Origin: JAQBDA01 sp032124675
GTDB taxonomy: Bacteria > Chloroflexota > Anaerolineae > Anaerolineales > UBA4823
DNA: 13,171 nt
Assembly: GCA_032124675.1 (NCBI GenBank)
Contig: JAQBDA010000207.1
Span: forward strand, 1-13,171
Reading direction: 5' to 3'
Each line of letters opens with the position of its first letter. The first letter of the stretch is position 1. The notes beneath the pieces are model-generated. The model was not told the origin of the DNA. It saw only the letters and a program-made list of their open reading frames with translations, and searched no databases. Positions 1 to 7,107 of the stretch are shown one piece after another. The translations under genes and the position numbers were made by a program.

Positions 1-452
1 TTGGTTACGAAATCAAGGCTTACGGACTCAGCCCGTTAGCTGCGCGATATGCCGGAATCCGGACATCCATGATACCTCTTCTGGTTTTTATCCTCGGAGG
101 CGCTCTTGCAGGTCTGGCGGGATACCACTATTTCGCTTCAGATCCTGGTCTCTATAAGATTCCCAAGAATTATGGTGAGTTCGGCGACCTGGCTTTCTAC
201 GGCATCATTTGTGGGCTCATTTCTCAAGGGAATCCGCTTGCAGCGATTCCTGTAGCGCTGCTCTTCGGAGGATTATCCGCCGGGGGGAGATTCGTTCAAG
301 GGCAGCTGCATATGAACTTTGGGGTAGATTATGCGCTGCTCGGAGTTCTCATGATTTCGTTGGTGGGTTTTCAATTCTTTTACCGCTACAAAATTGTGTT
401 TACTCAAGCAAATCCTGATAAGGAGCAAATCGATGTGGGTGTTCATAGTTAG
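1..452 (+). CDS. BMP/nucleoside-type ABC transporter permease, first subunit (5' truncated)
   Basis: This is the C-terminal part of an inner-membrane permease of the branched-chain/sugar/nucleoside class (BPD_transp_2 family), the kind that works with a BmpA-like lipoprotein and a double ATPase. The reading frame is open from base 3, so the true start lies before the window. The first visible residues, GYEIKAYGLSPLAARYAGI, match the cytoplasmic coupling loop that contacts the ATPase in this family, where the usual form is G-x-x-x-R-A-x-G-x-N-x-x-A-A. Several hydrophobic segments follow, and a short charged tail ends the protein. Its end overlaps the start of the next permease by 20 bp, which indicates translational coupling. 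The upstream neighbours are probably the binding protein and ATPase. The substrate cannot be read from the permease, but nucleosides or purine-related compounds are usual for the family and fit the AllH-like gene downstream. Confidence 0.88.
   Translation, partial: GYEIKAYGLSPLAARYAGIRTSMIPLLVFILGGALAGLAGYHYFASDPGLYKIPKNYGEFGDLAFYGIICGLISQGNPLAAIPVALLFGGLSAGGRFVQGQLHMNFGVDYALLGVLMISLVGFQFFYRYKIVFTQANPDKEQIDVGVHS
420..425 (+). promoter_or_regulatory. Ribosome binding site deciding the start of permease 2
   Basis: AAGGAG lies 7 bases before the ATG at 433, inside the end of the first permease gene. It supports 433 over the upstream in-frame ATG at 394. Confidence 0.7.
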
Positions 453-1308
453 AAGCCTTGCTGCATCAATGATTTTCACCTTTGCCGGGCTGGGTGAACT
501 GATCAACCAGCGTTCGGGTGTAATCAATGTTGGTATCGAGGGGATAATGCTATTCGGCGGCACCCTGGGTTTCCTCACCGCCCAATCCACGGGCAGCTAC
601 TTAGTCGGTTTTCTTGTCGCGATTGCGGTCGGAGGCATACTCGGCCTGCTGCATGGTTTCGTATCCATCACGCTTGGCGTTGACCAGGTTGTGAGTGGGA
701 TGGGCATCTGGATCCTGGGCTTCGGTCTGACCACCTATATCGGCAGCCCTCATGCAGGCCCGTTGGGATTAGAGCGAATTCCAACCATTCTAGGAATTTC
801 CCCCTTCTTTTATCTTGGCGTATTTTTAGTATTTATTACTTGGTTCGTCCTTTCCAAAACAAATATAGGCTTGAAAGTAAGATCTGTGGGAGAGAACCCA
901 ATGGTTGCGGAAGTTTCCGGGATCAGTGTCTATAAGACCCGTTATCTGTGCGTAATTTTGGGTGGGATGCTGATGGGGTTCGCTGGAGCAATATATTCAC
1001 TGGATTACAACCCGGTATGGAGCTATAACTTCCTGATGGGATGGGGTTTCATTGCACTGGCTCTGGTTTTTTTCTCCATGTGGAATCCGATTATCTTGCT
1101 TGCTGGCTCGGTGCTTTTTGGAGTTTTGTGGCAGCTTTCCCTCAACCCTCAGCTTGTGCTGCCGGGTGTCATGTCCAGGTATATTTGGAGGACCGTTCCC
1201 TTTGCCATTACCCTGGGTGCTTTGGTGCTCATGTCAACAAAATGGTTCAGGACTCGCTGGGGCGCAGCCCGTCCCGAGGCGCTTGGACAACCTTTTATAA
1301 ATGAGTGA
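433..1308 (+). CDS. BMP/nucleoside-type ABC transporter permease, second subunit
   Basis: This is the second permease of the same importer, 291 residues and very hydrophobic throughout. The N-terminal signature GELINQRSGVINVGIEG (residues 21-37) is typical of the YufQ-like permeases of nucleoside-type ABC systems. A coupling loop, LKVRSVGENPMVAEVSGI, lies near residues 150-167. ATG at 433 is chosen because AAGGAG at 420-425 sits at good spacing before it. An upstream in-frame ATG at 394 would add 13 residues lying inside the first permease gene and lacks such a site. The protein pairs with the preceding permease to form the transmembrane channel. A 75-bp gap with no visible terminator separates it from the DUF2877 gene, so co-transcription is likely. 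Family assignment is firm; the substrate is inferred. Confidence 0.9.
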   Translation: MWVFIVRSLAASMIFTFAGLGELINQRSGVINVGIEGIMLFGGTLGFLTAQSTGSYLVGFLVAIAVGGILGLLHGFVSITLGVDQVVSGMGIWILGFGLTTYIGSPHAGPLGLERIPTILGISPFFYLGVFLVFITWFVLSKTNIGLKVRSVGENPMVAEVSGISVYKTRYLCVILGGMLMGFAGAIYSLDYNPVWSYNFLMGWGFIALALVFFSMWNPIILLAGSVLFGVLWQLSLNPQLVLPGVMSRYIWRTVPFAITLGALVLMSTKWFRTRWGAARPEALGQPFINE

Positions 1309-1383
1309 TGGCAGGTACATTTCCCTCCCAAGGCAATTCCCTCATAACGTATAAGTTACATCTCTACTGCCAATCATCCGGAT

Positions 1384-2283
1384 ATGCCATTGAAAGACAT
1401 TCGAATCACCCAGATTGGGAGGATTGCTTCGGAGTCACTCTCTGAGAAACCGGATGCTGTAGTAATAGGGACAACCTCACGAGGTGTTTTCTTAAACCTC
1501 AGTTCCAAGTGGGTAATCTTCCTGTCGACTGAAAGCTACTGCGGGCCGCTAACCCTGAACCTGCAAGGGTTTGATGGTGTGTTGCATCCTATTGAGGCCG
1601 GCATGCCAGTCAAGATCGACGAGAGAAGCATTGATTTTCCCACCACTGGAAATCGCTTTCATTTTGAACAGGCCGCGATCTGGCGGGCACCACCCTTGCC
1701 GCCTGAATTCCTCCCCGTTGACCAGCGCTGGAACAGTTTGGTGGACATTAACCGGGAACTTTCCTTGATGCAAAAAGAGAGCCTGTTTGCTGATTTTCTG
1801 GCTGCACTATTGGATGATAATGAGGGGGCAACCACCCATTCAAACGGTATAAACAAAACCCTTAACGAGATGCGGATGGCTATCCTGGAACGCAAGAAAG
1901 GAGCATTCCTCAATGCTTGCGGAGCGGTGCTCGGTCTGGGTGCCGGGCTGACGCCTTCAGGTGATGACCTGCTCTCCGGTCTTGCGCTGGCATTGAGCCG
2001 CTGGGGAGATGTTCTCCTGCCAGACCTGGGGCGGGGAGACATCTTCGCGGATCTGATAACCCTGGCCTATGAGAAGACAAGCCTGCTATCAGCCAACCTG
2101 ATCGAATGCGCCTGCCAGGGGCAGGCAGACGAGCGTCTGGTCCTGGCACTGGATGGCATCATGACCGGTGAGCACAGTCCGGCGCAATGTGCGGCTGCGC
2201 TTGCAGGTTGGGGTAATAGCTCTGGGGCCGATGCGCTGGCAGGGATGGCGCTGGCAGTGTATCCGGAGAGCGATGGCCGCTGA
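1384..2283 (+). CDS. DUF2877 (AllH-family) protein
   Basis: This 299-residue, apparently soluble protein belongs to the DUF2877 family. The hallmark GLGAGLTPSGDDLLSGL lies at residues 184-200 in the C-terminal half. In enterobacteria the family member is AllH (formerly YlbF), encoded with AllF and AllG and linked to oxamate carbamoyltransferase activity in allantoin degradation, where oxamate and carbamoyl phosphate form from oxalurate. Here it sits behind two permeases of a nucleoside-type importer, and no AllF, AllG or carbamate kinase gene is visible in the window; they may lie upstream. ATG at 1384 is the only usable start after the in-frame TAA at 1345, though no strong ribosome binding site precedes it. 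Its 3' end overlaps the regulator gene by 11 bp. Family assignment is strong. The exact role is inferred, because DUF2877 proteins also occur away from allantoin genes. Confidence 0.82.
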   Translation: MPLKDIRITQIGRIASESLSEKPDAVVIGTTSRGVFLNLSSKWVIFLSTESYCGPLTLNLQGFDGVLHPIEAGMPVKIDERSIDFPTTGNRFHFEQAAIWRAPPLPPEFLPVDQRWNSLVDINRELSLMQKESLFADFLAALLDDNEGATTHSNGINKTLNEMRMAILERKKGAFLNACGAVLGLGAGLTPSGDDLLSGLALALSRWGDVLLPDLGRGDIFADLITLAYEKTSLLSANLIECACQGQADERLVLALDGIMTGEHSPAQCAAALAGWGNSSGADALAGMALAVYPESDGR

Positions 2284-2944
2284 CATATCCCTTGCCGGTC
2301 CATTGGCAGAGCTGCCAGAGGAAATTAAAGCCGCTGTTGTTAAACGGGCTACCAGGAGCCGTTATTCAGCCGGTCAGGTCCTCTATCTGCAGGGTGAGCC
2401 GCCCGAGCAGCTCTTCATCCTAGTATCAGGATGGGTGAAAGCGATCCGCATCTCTCCTGAAGGGCGTGAGCAGGCCATGTTATTCCTCAAGGCAGGGGAG
2501 ATCTTCGGTGATGTGGCGGTATTCACCGGTATACCGTATCCCGGGACAGTGATTGCGCTCGAAGAAGTCCAGTGCCTGGTCATCGAACGGTCTGCGGTTA
2601 TGGACCTTATTACGGGTCATCCTGAGCTCGCGCATGCGTTCATACGAAAGCTGAGTGAGCGGATTATCTACTTCGTCGAGCTGGTCGAGGACCTGGCATT
2701 GAGAGATGTGCAGGCGCGCATCGCACTTACGCTGCTCAAGCACGCTGAGAGGTCGGACGATAGGCTGGTCGTCCCCCGCCGCTCCTGGACAACTTATGAT
2801 GAGATGGCTACCCGCCTGGGGACTGTCAGGGATGTGCTCAGCCGCGCCCTGCGCGGTTTGGAAAATGAAGGTCTGTTGCAGGTCAAACGTAATGAGATCG
2901 TAATTCTGGATGAACAAGGATTAGCCCGGCGGGGTAATACATAG
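2273..2944 (+). CDS. Crp/Fnr-family transcriptional regulator
   Basis: This 223-residue regulator has a cyclic-nucleotide-binding-like beta-barrel (about residues 12-115), a long dimerisation helix (about 118-140, with the family-typical stretch VEDLALRDVQARIA just after) and a C-terminal winged helix (about 172-212) whose recognition helix reads GTVRDVLSRALRGLENEGLL. The phosphate-binding loop that holds Arg and Ser in E. coli Crp reads GIPYPGTV here, so cAMP binding is unlikely. The only cysteine is Cys101, so an FNR-type iron-sulfur cluster is excluded. The signal could be a small molecule, redox or NO through bound haem, but none can be shown. ATG at 2273 is chosen because GGAGAG lies just upstream. 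A longer reading from 2168 would translate 35 basic residues overlapping the DUF2877 gene. The gene closes the upstream operon and may control it or the membrane block after it. Confidence 0.88.
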   Translation: MAADISLAGPLAELPEEIKAAVVKRATRSRYSAGQVLYLQGEPPEQLFILVSGWVKAIRISPEGREQAMLFLKAGEIFGDVAVFTGIPYPGTVIALEEVQCLVIERSAVMDLITGHPELAHAFIRKLSERIIYFVELVEDLALRDVQARIALTLLKHAERSDDRLVVPRRSWTTYDEMATRLGTVRDVLSRALRGLENEGLLQVKRNEIVILDEQGLARRGNT

Positions 2945-2951
2945 CCGAAAC

Positions 2952-2965
2952 ACGACCTAAGTCGT
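2952..2965. promoter_or_regulatory. Short palindrome, possible operator
   Basis: ACGAC-N4-GTCGT is a perfect 5-bp inverted repeat just after the regulator gene and before the terminator. Its spacing suits a dimeric regulator, and autoregulation or control of the BON gene is imaginable. It is short enough to be chance, and it does not match the classic Crp (TGTGA-N6-TCACA) or FNR (TTGAT-N4-ATCAA) sites. Confidence 0.25.
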
Positions 2966-2974
2966 AGAATCCAG

Positions 2975-3012
2975 AAAGCCCGGTTGGTAAACTGATACCA
3001 GACCGGGTTTTT
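2975..3012 (+). terminator. Rho-independent terminator after the regulator gene
   Basis: CCCGGT-TGGTA (2979-2989) pairs with TACCA-g-ACCGGG (2996-3007) with one bulged G. The hairpin is followed by TTTTT at 3008-3012. This is a textbook intrinsic terminator for the permease/DUF2877/regulator operon. It ends only two bases before the ATG of the BON gene, so it may also work as an attenuator or restrict translation of that gene. Confidence 0.85.
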
Positions 3013-3014
3013 CT

Positions 3015-3320
3015 ATGACAGCAATTGATAGCAAGGGTCGTGACCAAAGCAATGATGACAGCCTGCGCGTGGCTGACATCCAGGCATTGGATCTGGCGCT
3101 GCATACCTCCGCAGGATTGCGGGTGGGTGTGCAGGATGGTATTGTCCACCTGGCGGGGAGATTGCAATCGCTGGAGCTATGGGAGAGCGCAGAGGTGGTC
3201 GCGGCTTATGTCCCGGGCGTGCGCGGAGTAGTCAACCGGATCGAAGCGCCGGGAGCGCCAGGCGCAGGTCGGACGGTACATCTTGATCTGAACTCAGAAT
3301 CGAAAGGAGGTCTGTTATGA
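3015..3320 (+). CDS. Small BON-domain protein
   Basis: This 101-residue protein carries one BON domain (about residues 18-77). The core GLRVGVQDGIVHLAGRL is followed by a helix and VPGVRGVVNRIE, the usual alpha-beta pattern of the family. BON domains are known mainly as phospholipid- or ligand-binding modules in OsmY-like and secretin-associated proteins. No signal peptide or membrane segment is visible, so it is probably cytoplasmic or peripheral to the membrane. ATG at 3015 has no Shine-Dalgarno sequence, because the terminator T-tract abuts it. GTG at 3069, just before the domain, is an alternative start that also lacks a clear binding site. The gene ends in an ATGA overlap with the following membrane-protein gene, so the two are translationally coupled. 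The domain is fairly sure; the function is not known. Confidence 0.75.
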   Translation: MTAIDSKGRDQSNDDSLRVADIQALDLALHTSAGLRVGVQDGIVHLAGRLQSLELWESAEVVAAYVPGVRGVVNRIEAPGAPGAGRTVHLDLNSESKGGLL

Positions 3321-4108
3321 ACGAACGCTACAAATTAGGAGCAATATTGGCAGCGATAGGAGCCATAATCGGCCTGGTCGCTTTCTACCTGTTCATCATC
3401 ATTTACAACCCGATGATCCAGGTTGAGATGGATGCGGGTCGTCCGGATGAAGCGCTGGTGGTACGCCTGGTCTTTCCAATCCTTGGCTACCTGGCAATAG
3501 CGGCTGGCGTGTTATGGATGCTGTCTTTCTATGGTTTCCTCATCCGGGAGAAGTGGGCCTGGATGTTAGGAGTGATCGCAGCCACGCTCAGCCTGCTGGC
3601 GGGTTTCTTCCCGATGATCCCAGCAATGAGCCGTGGAGCTACACCGGTCACTGCGGCGGTATTCTTCCCGAACCTGGTCTTGTGGGTCGGATTGCTCTTC
3701 GTACGCCGGGTTGACTGGCGCATAGGCAGCCTGGCCTTCACGGGTGGTCTGGCATACATTCTGGCATTTATGGATGGCGTTGCGACCATCGATAAGATCC
3801 AGCTCTCAGGTAGTCAGCCGACACTGAATGGGATGTACGTGATGGTCCAGCAGATCAATTGGTGGGCGGCGGCCGCCTGGGCGGTGTTTATCTTCGCATT
3901 ATTAGGGCGCAGGAGCTGGGCGCAGGTGGTCGGGCTCGGTGCTGGTCTGCTGGCTATCCTGGGTGGATACCCTTTAGGGGTGGTGAACATGCTCGAAGTA
4001 AAGCGCTTCTCGATGTTTATGCCATCTCCTTTGCTGAGCACCCTCCTGGTGGTTATTCTGCTCCTGCCAGCTACACGGTCATTAATCGCCGATTGGGCGG
4101 CAGGCTGA
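3317..4108 (+). CDS. Multi-pass membrane protein of unknown function
   Basis: This 263-residue protein has about eight predicted membrane segments (roughly residues 8-31, 49-71, 77-98, 108-128, 133-150, 176-195, 203-218 and 234-255). I do not recognise a family. It has no cysteine, no histidine and no obvious cofactor motif. The loop between TM1 and TM2 is acidic (QVEMDAGRPDEA), and a GSQPTLNG loop precedes a tryptophan-rich segment, QINWWAAAAWAVF. The start is well supported by AAAGGAGG at 3302-3309 and by the 4-bp overlap with the BON gene. The shape suggests a structural or small-molecule-transporting membrane subunit of the membrane cluster that follows, but this rests only on position. 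Confidence 0.8.
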   Translation: MNERYKLGAILAAIGAIIGLVAFYLFIIIYNPMIQVEMDAGRPDEALVVRLVFPILGYLAIAAGVLWMLSFYGFLIREKWAWMLGVIAATLSLLAGFFPMIPAMSRGATPVTAAVFFPNLVLWVGLLFVRRVDWRIGSLAFTGGLAYILAFMDGVATIDKIQLSGSQPTLNGMYVMVQQINWWAAAAWAVFIFALLGRRSWAQVVGLGAGLLAILGGYPLGVVNMLEVKRFSMFMPSPLLSTLLVVILLLPATRSLIADWAAG

Positions 4109-4230
4109 CAGCGTAGTAAGGTGATGAGCCAGGCGATTCCAGAAGGCAGTCAGGCATAATCTCCAGCACTCGTCATGGATTGTACAAAAACCACTTACAG
4201 GGCGGCGATTAAGTGCGAAAATGTAGGCAG

Positions 4231-4236
4231 TATAAA
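4231..4236 (+). promoter_or_regulatory. Possible promoter -10 element before the small membrane protein gene
   Basis: The 172-bp gap at 4109-4280 is AT-richer than its surroundings. TATAAA at 4231-4236, with a weak TTAAGT at 4209-4214 sixteen bases upstream, could form a sigma-70-like promoter. Directly after it, AAATGT (4235-4240) and ACATTT (4253-4258) form a 6-bp inverted repeat with a 12-bp spacer, which would place an operator over the start site. Both are weak calls from sequence alone. Confidence 0.3.
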
Positions 4237-4280
4237 ATGTGTCAAATAATGGACATTTGTTACTTGAGGACGTCTAATAC

Positions 4281-4568
4281 TTGACATATGATGTGCTTAA
4301 CTTTTTCCGTGCTTCAATCGGGGAGGACGCCATAAACGTCTTGGATCGAATCGTATTGCTGGTCACCGGTCTGATAGCCCTATATCTGATCTGGCGATTT
4401 TGGGGACGCTTCAAGGTAAAGCGAGGACTTTACGACATCTATTACATGATGGGATTCCTCTTCTTCAGCCAGGCGTTGGTACTGACCATCCTGGGACCCT
4501 TGCTGCTGCTGATGATGACCCTGGCATTTGCCTGGGGTTTCGTCAAGGATATCAAAGCGACTGCTTAG
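4281..4568 (+). CDS. Small membrane protein of unknown function
   Basis: This 95-residue protein has a hydrophobic segment at about residues 24-40 and a longer hydrophobic region at about 52-88, which could be two more passes. Between them lies a basic loop, RFWGRFKVKRG. No family is recognised. No in-frame ATG occurs near the start. TTG at 4281, with TGAGGA at 4265-4270, is the best choice, and GTG at 4293 is an alternative. It is flanked by gaps of 172 and 119 bp, so it may be transcribed from its own promoter. Its size suits an accessory subunit of the large membrane protein that follows, but that is inferred only from position. Confidence 0.65.
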   Translation: MTYDVLNFFRASIGEDAINVLDRIVLLVTGLIALYLIWRFWGRFKVKRGLYDIYYMMGFLFFSQALVLTILGPLLLLMMTLAFAWGFVKDIKATA

Positions 4569-4687
4569 CCAGTCTGAGCTAAATATCCTGTACAAAACTG
4601 CGCACGTTTAGATGTAACGCGGTTCAGGGGAGCATCCAGTTCCCGCGGATCGTGTATAGCACTATTTATTGTTGAGGAGCGATCTGT

Positions 4688-6148
4688 ATGCAAGCTCTCA
4701 AGCTGCGTTTTAATTATCTGTTCAAGTCAACCAGAGGTCTGGTGCTGGTTGCGATCGGTCTGATCGCCCTGGTCACGGCAATCTTCGGCATGCTCTCCGG
4801 TCCAATGGCGGAATTCGGCATCCGGGAAGTGGTGGTAAGGGTATTTGGCATGGAGATGGTGGAGGCGGAGCGGGAAGGACGGATCATCCTGCTGTACCAC
4901 GCGATTGCAGTGGCGGTCGTGGCGATCGATGTGTATTTCATCACCGCCATCGTGCCGATGAAAGAACACCAGAAGACTACGATCAACAGCACGATGACCT
5001 TCGGTTATATCTTCACCCTGATCTTTGGACTGGCTTTCGGCTACTTCGGTCACAATTTCGTCTTCCATGGGCTGTACCTGTTCGGATTATCACTGTCTTT
5101 CTTCGCCGGACTGCTGCTGGCAGCAGCGCTGTGGCCCTGGAACCGGGAGTATGCCATACAAGATCTGGCGTACGCACACACCCGGGGTGGGCTGGACCTG
5201 GAGCGAGTTGCCTTCTTCACCATGGCAGCAGCTACACTTGGATCGGCGCTCTTCGGGGCAGTTACCGGATCGTACTGGGGCAACGGTCACGAGACATTCC
5301 TGGCAGAAGACCTGATCCGCGAACCGGTCAAGACCTTGCTGCAGAAATCGATTATCGGGCACCTGCATATCATGCTGACGCTGATCGCCATCGCCTTGAC
5401 GCTGATCATTGGAAAATGGTTCGACTTCAAAGGACCACTGCATAAGATTGCCATGCCGCTGATGATCTCCGGTACGGTTGTCATCTCTCTGGGTGCCTGG
5501 TCGGTGGTGTGGGTGGAATGGGCGCATACCATCATCTATGTTGGCTCGGTCCTGGTGATGCTGGCGGCCCTGTTCCTGGTTATTTACGGCTGGCGCAAGC
5601 TGATCTGGGAGGGTTTGCAAGAACGCGGCATCCAAAAGGGCGGATTTTTGAGCAGCCTGAAAGCGCTTCTGCGCGACCCGCTGCGTTTCGGCTCATTGTG
5701 GCAGATGGTGTTTATGAATTTCACCGTCAGTGGGGTTGGCATATTCATGGCGGTCAAGCTGGATGAGATATTCCGCGTATGGCCGGCGCGCGAGGAGCGC
5801 ATCGTGCTGACCGGGCACTGGCACATCCTGTCGGGGATTATTGCCACAATCATCCTGCTCTACTATGCCGATATGGCGGGGCTGAAGGGCAAATGGCGTC
5901 AGATCTTCGGATGGACGGTGATCATCGGGTCAGACCTGGCTTTCGCGGCGGTAACAGTATTCGAAATGAAGCGCCTTTTCGTGACTGAATCGGCGCAGCA
6001 GCCGCTAGTCAACTGGACGATGCTGCTGGGTGACCTTGGGCTGGCGGCAGTACTGGTAGCGCTGGCATCGTTGATGATCTGGCGTCTGGCAGACTTGTTC
6101 AAGCGGGATGGGCGTTGGATGAACGAATCCGAAGAGCCGGCTGTCTAA
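4688..6148 (+). CDS. Large polytopic membrane protein with HxH motifs, possibly haem-binding
   Basis: This 486-residue protein has about twelve membrane segments. Histidines lie within or at the ends of helices: His71 (LLYHAIAVAVVAID, TM2), His122 and His127 (GHNFVFHG), His225 and His227 (GHLHIM, about TM6), His280 (WVEWAHTI) and His377 and His379 (GHWHIL, about TM10). Length, topology, the TM2 histidine and the TM10 HxH resemble subunit I of haem-copper oxidases and NO reductases, where these positions ligate haem. The adjacent His-His pair of TM7 and the TM6 His-x-x-x-Tyr crosslink pair are not found, so ordinary oxidase activity cannot be claimed. The nearby CtaB-like gene supports haem involvement. 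GAGGAG at 4673-4678 supports the start. A divergent member of the haem-copper superfamily, an NnrS-like protein or a new family are all possible. The membrane location is firm; the haem role is inference. Confidence 0.75.
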   Translation: MQALKLRFNYLFKSTRGLVLVAIGLIALVTAIFGMLSGPMAEFGIREVVVRVFGMEMVEAEREGRIILLYHAIAVAVVAIDVYFITAIVPMKEHQKTTINSTMTFGYIFTLIFGLAFGYFGHNFVFHGLYLFGLSLSFFAGLLLAAALWPWNREYAIQDLAYAHTRGGLDLERVAFFTMAAATLGSALFGAVTGSYWGNGHETFLAEDLIREPVKTLLQKSIIGHLHIMLTLIAIALTLIIGKWFDFKGPLHKIAMPLMISGTVVISLGAWSVVWVEWAHTIIYVGSVLVMLAALFLVIYGWRKLIWEGLQERGIQKGGFLSSLKALLRDPLRFGSLWQMVFMNFTVSGVGIFMAVKLDEIFRVWPAREERIVLTGHWHILSGIIATIILLYYADMAGLKGKWRQIFGWTVIIGSDLAFAAVTVFEMKRLFVTESAQQPLVNWTMLLGDLGLAAVLVALASLMIWRLADLFKRDGRWMNESEEPAV

Positions 6149-6160
6149 GGGAGTGGCGTT

Positions 6161-7054
6161 ATGAAATATTTCCGCGTTATGATCATCTCGCTGGCGATCC
6201 TTTTGTATGGTTGCGGGGTGCAGCCGGCGCAAACGCCCCAAGAGCCTGTAAAAACAGGTGTCGATGTGGAAGCCTGGGCTTCCATCCCCGCCGGTGAATT
6301 TTTGATGGGTCTGCACGACCATGTTACTGAGGTTGATTACGATTACGAGATGATGTTGACCGATGTGACCAATGACCAGTATGCCGAGTATTTGAACCAG
6401 GCACTGGCTGATGGGACGGTGAAGGTGGCAGGCGAAGCGGTGGTGGGCTATTACCCGGGTGATACATTCTATGCTCATGAGCACGAAGTGGAGATCGCAT
6501 CCGGCGATTACCCGCACATCCCGTTGGATGATCCTGGACTGCGATTGGACTTCGATGGCGGCAAATTCACCGCCCAGAGCGGGTATGAGAATCACCCAAT
6601 GGTCATGGTTACCTGGTTCGGAGCCAAAGCCTTCTGCGAACATCACGGCTGGCGCCTGCCAGGTGAAGTTGAGTGGGAAAAAGCAGCCCGCGGGACCGAC
6701 GGGCGACCCTTTCCCTGGGGTGACAGCCTGGAGCGGAACAACGCCAATTATTACAGCAGTCACGATATATTCGAAAAAACTTTCGGCGGAGCAGGCAATA
6801 CCACGCCGGTTGGCTACTATAATGGGAACAGCTATCACGATTACCAGACACAGGCTTCCGCCAGCCCCTATGGTCTTTACGATATGGCCGGGAATGTCTG
6901 GCAGTGGACCGGCGATGTTTATGAAGGACAGCACTACCGCTATATGCGTGGCGGCAGCCTGCAGAATTACGGCTATAACCTAAGAGTCTGGACGCGCAAC
7001 AATGCCTCACCGGAGTATTACAGCCCGGCGGTTGGCTTCCGCTGTGCTAGGTGA
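6161..7054 (+). CDS. FGE/SUMF-fold lipoprotein lacking FGE catalytic cysteines
   Basis: This 297-residue protein is exported and probably lipid-anchored. A hydrophobic N-terminus ends in LLYGC with Cys18 as the candidate lipidated residue. The rest is a formylglycine-generating-enzyme-like (SUMF1/EgtB/PvdO) domain: IPAGEFLMG (42-50), DVTNDQYAEYLN (68-79), HPMVMVTWFGAKAFC (145-159), RLPGEVEWEKAARG (165-178), YGLYDMAGNVWQWTGD (237-252), RGGS (263-266) and VGFRCAR at the very end. The paired catalytic cysteines of true FGEs would follow GGS, but residues 266-275 read SLQNYGYNLR, so formylglycine formation is unlikely. Related non-FGE members include NirV, encoded beside nitrite reductases, and PvdO. 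AAGGGAG lies just upstream of the start, and the gap to the preceding gene is only 12 bp. It may be an extracytoplasmic partner or maturation factor of the upstream membrane protein. Confidence 0.85.
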   Translation: MKYFRVMIISLAILLYGCGVQPAQTPQEPVKTGVDVEAWASIPAGEFLMGLHDHVTEVDYDYEMMLTDVTNDQYAEYLNQALADGTVKVAGEAVVGYYPGDTFYAHEHEVEIASGDYPHIPLDDPGLRLDFDGGKFTAQSGYENHPMVMVTWFGAKAFCEHHGWRLPGEVEWEKAARGTDGRPFPWGDSLERNNANYYSSHDIFEKTFGGAGNTTPVGYYNGNSYHDYQTQASASPYGLYDMAGNVWQWTGDVYEGQHYRYMRGGSLQNYGYNLRVWTRNNASPEYYSPAVGFRCAR

Positions 7055-7107
7055 AAACTTGACGGAATTGGCAACCATGGGTTTTTCATGGAACACCGGG
7101 AGCTGAT

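Noticed and set aside
2168..2272. Longer N-terminus for the Crp/Fnr regulator
   Set aside because: The extra 35 residues are basic and rich in Trp and Arg, overlap the DUF2877 gene, and have no ribosome binding site. ATG 2273 has GGAGAG just upstream and matches the usual family length.
6005..6934. 309-codon open frame on the minus strand
   Set aside because: It lies opposite the end of the large membrane protein and most of the FGE-fold lipoprotein, both of which have clear family or membrane features. The antisense product has no recognisable domain, so it is a shadow of codon bias.
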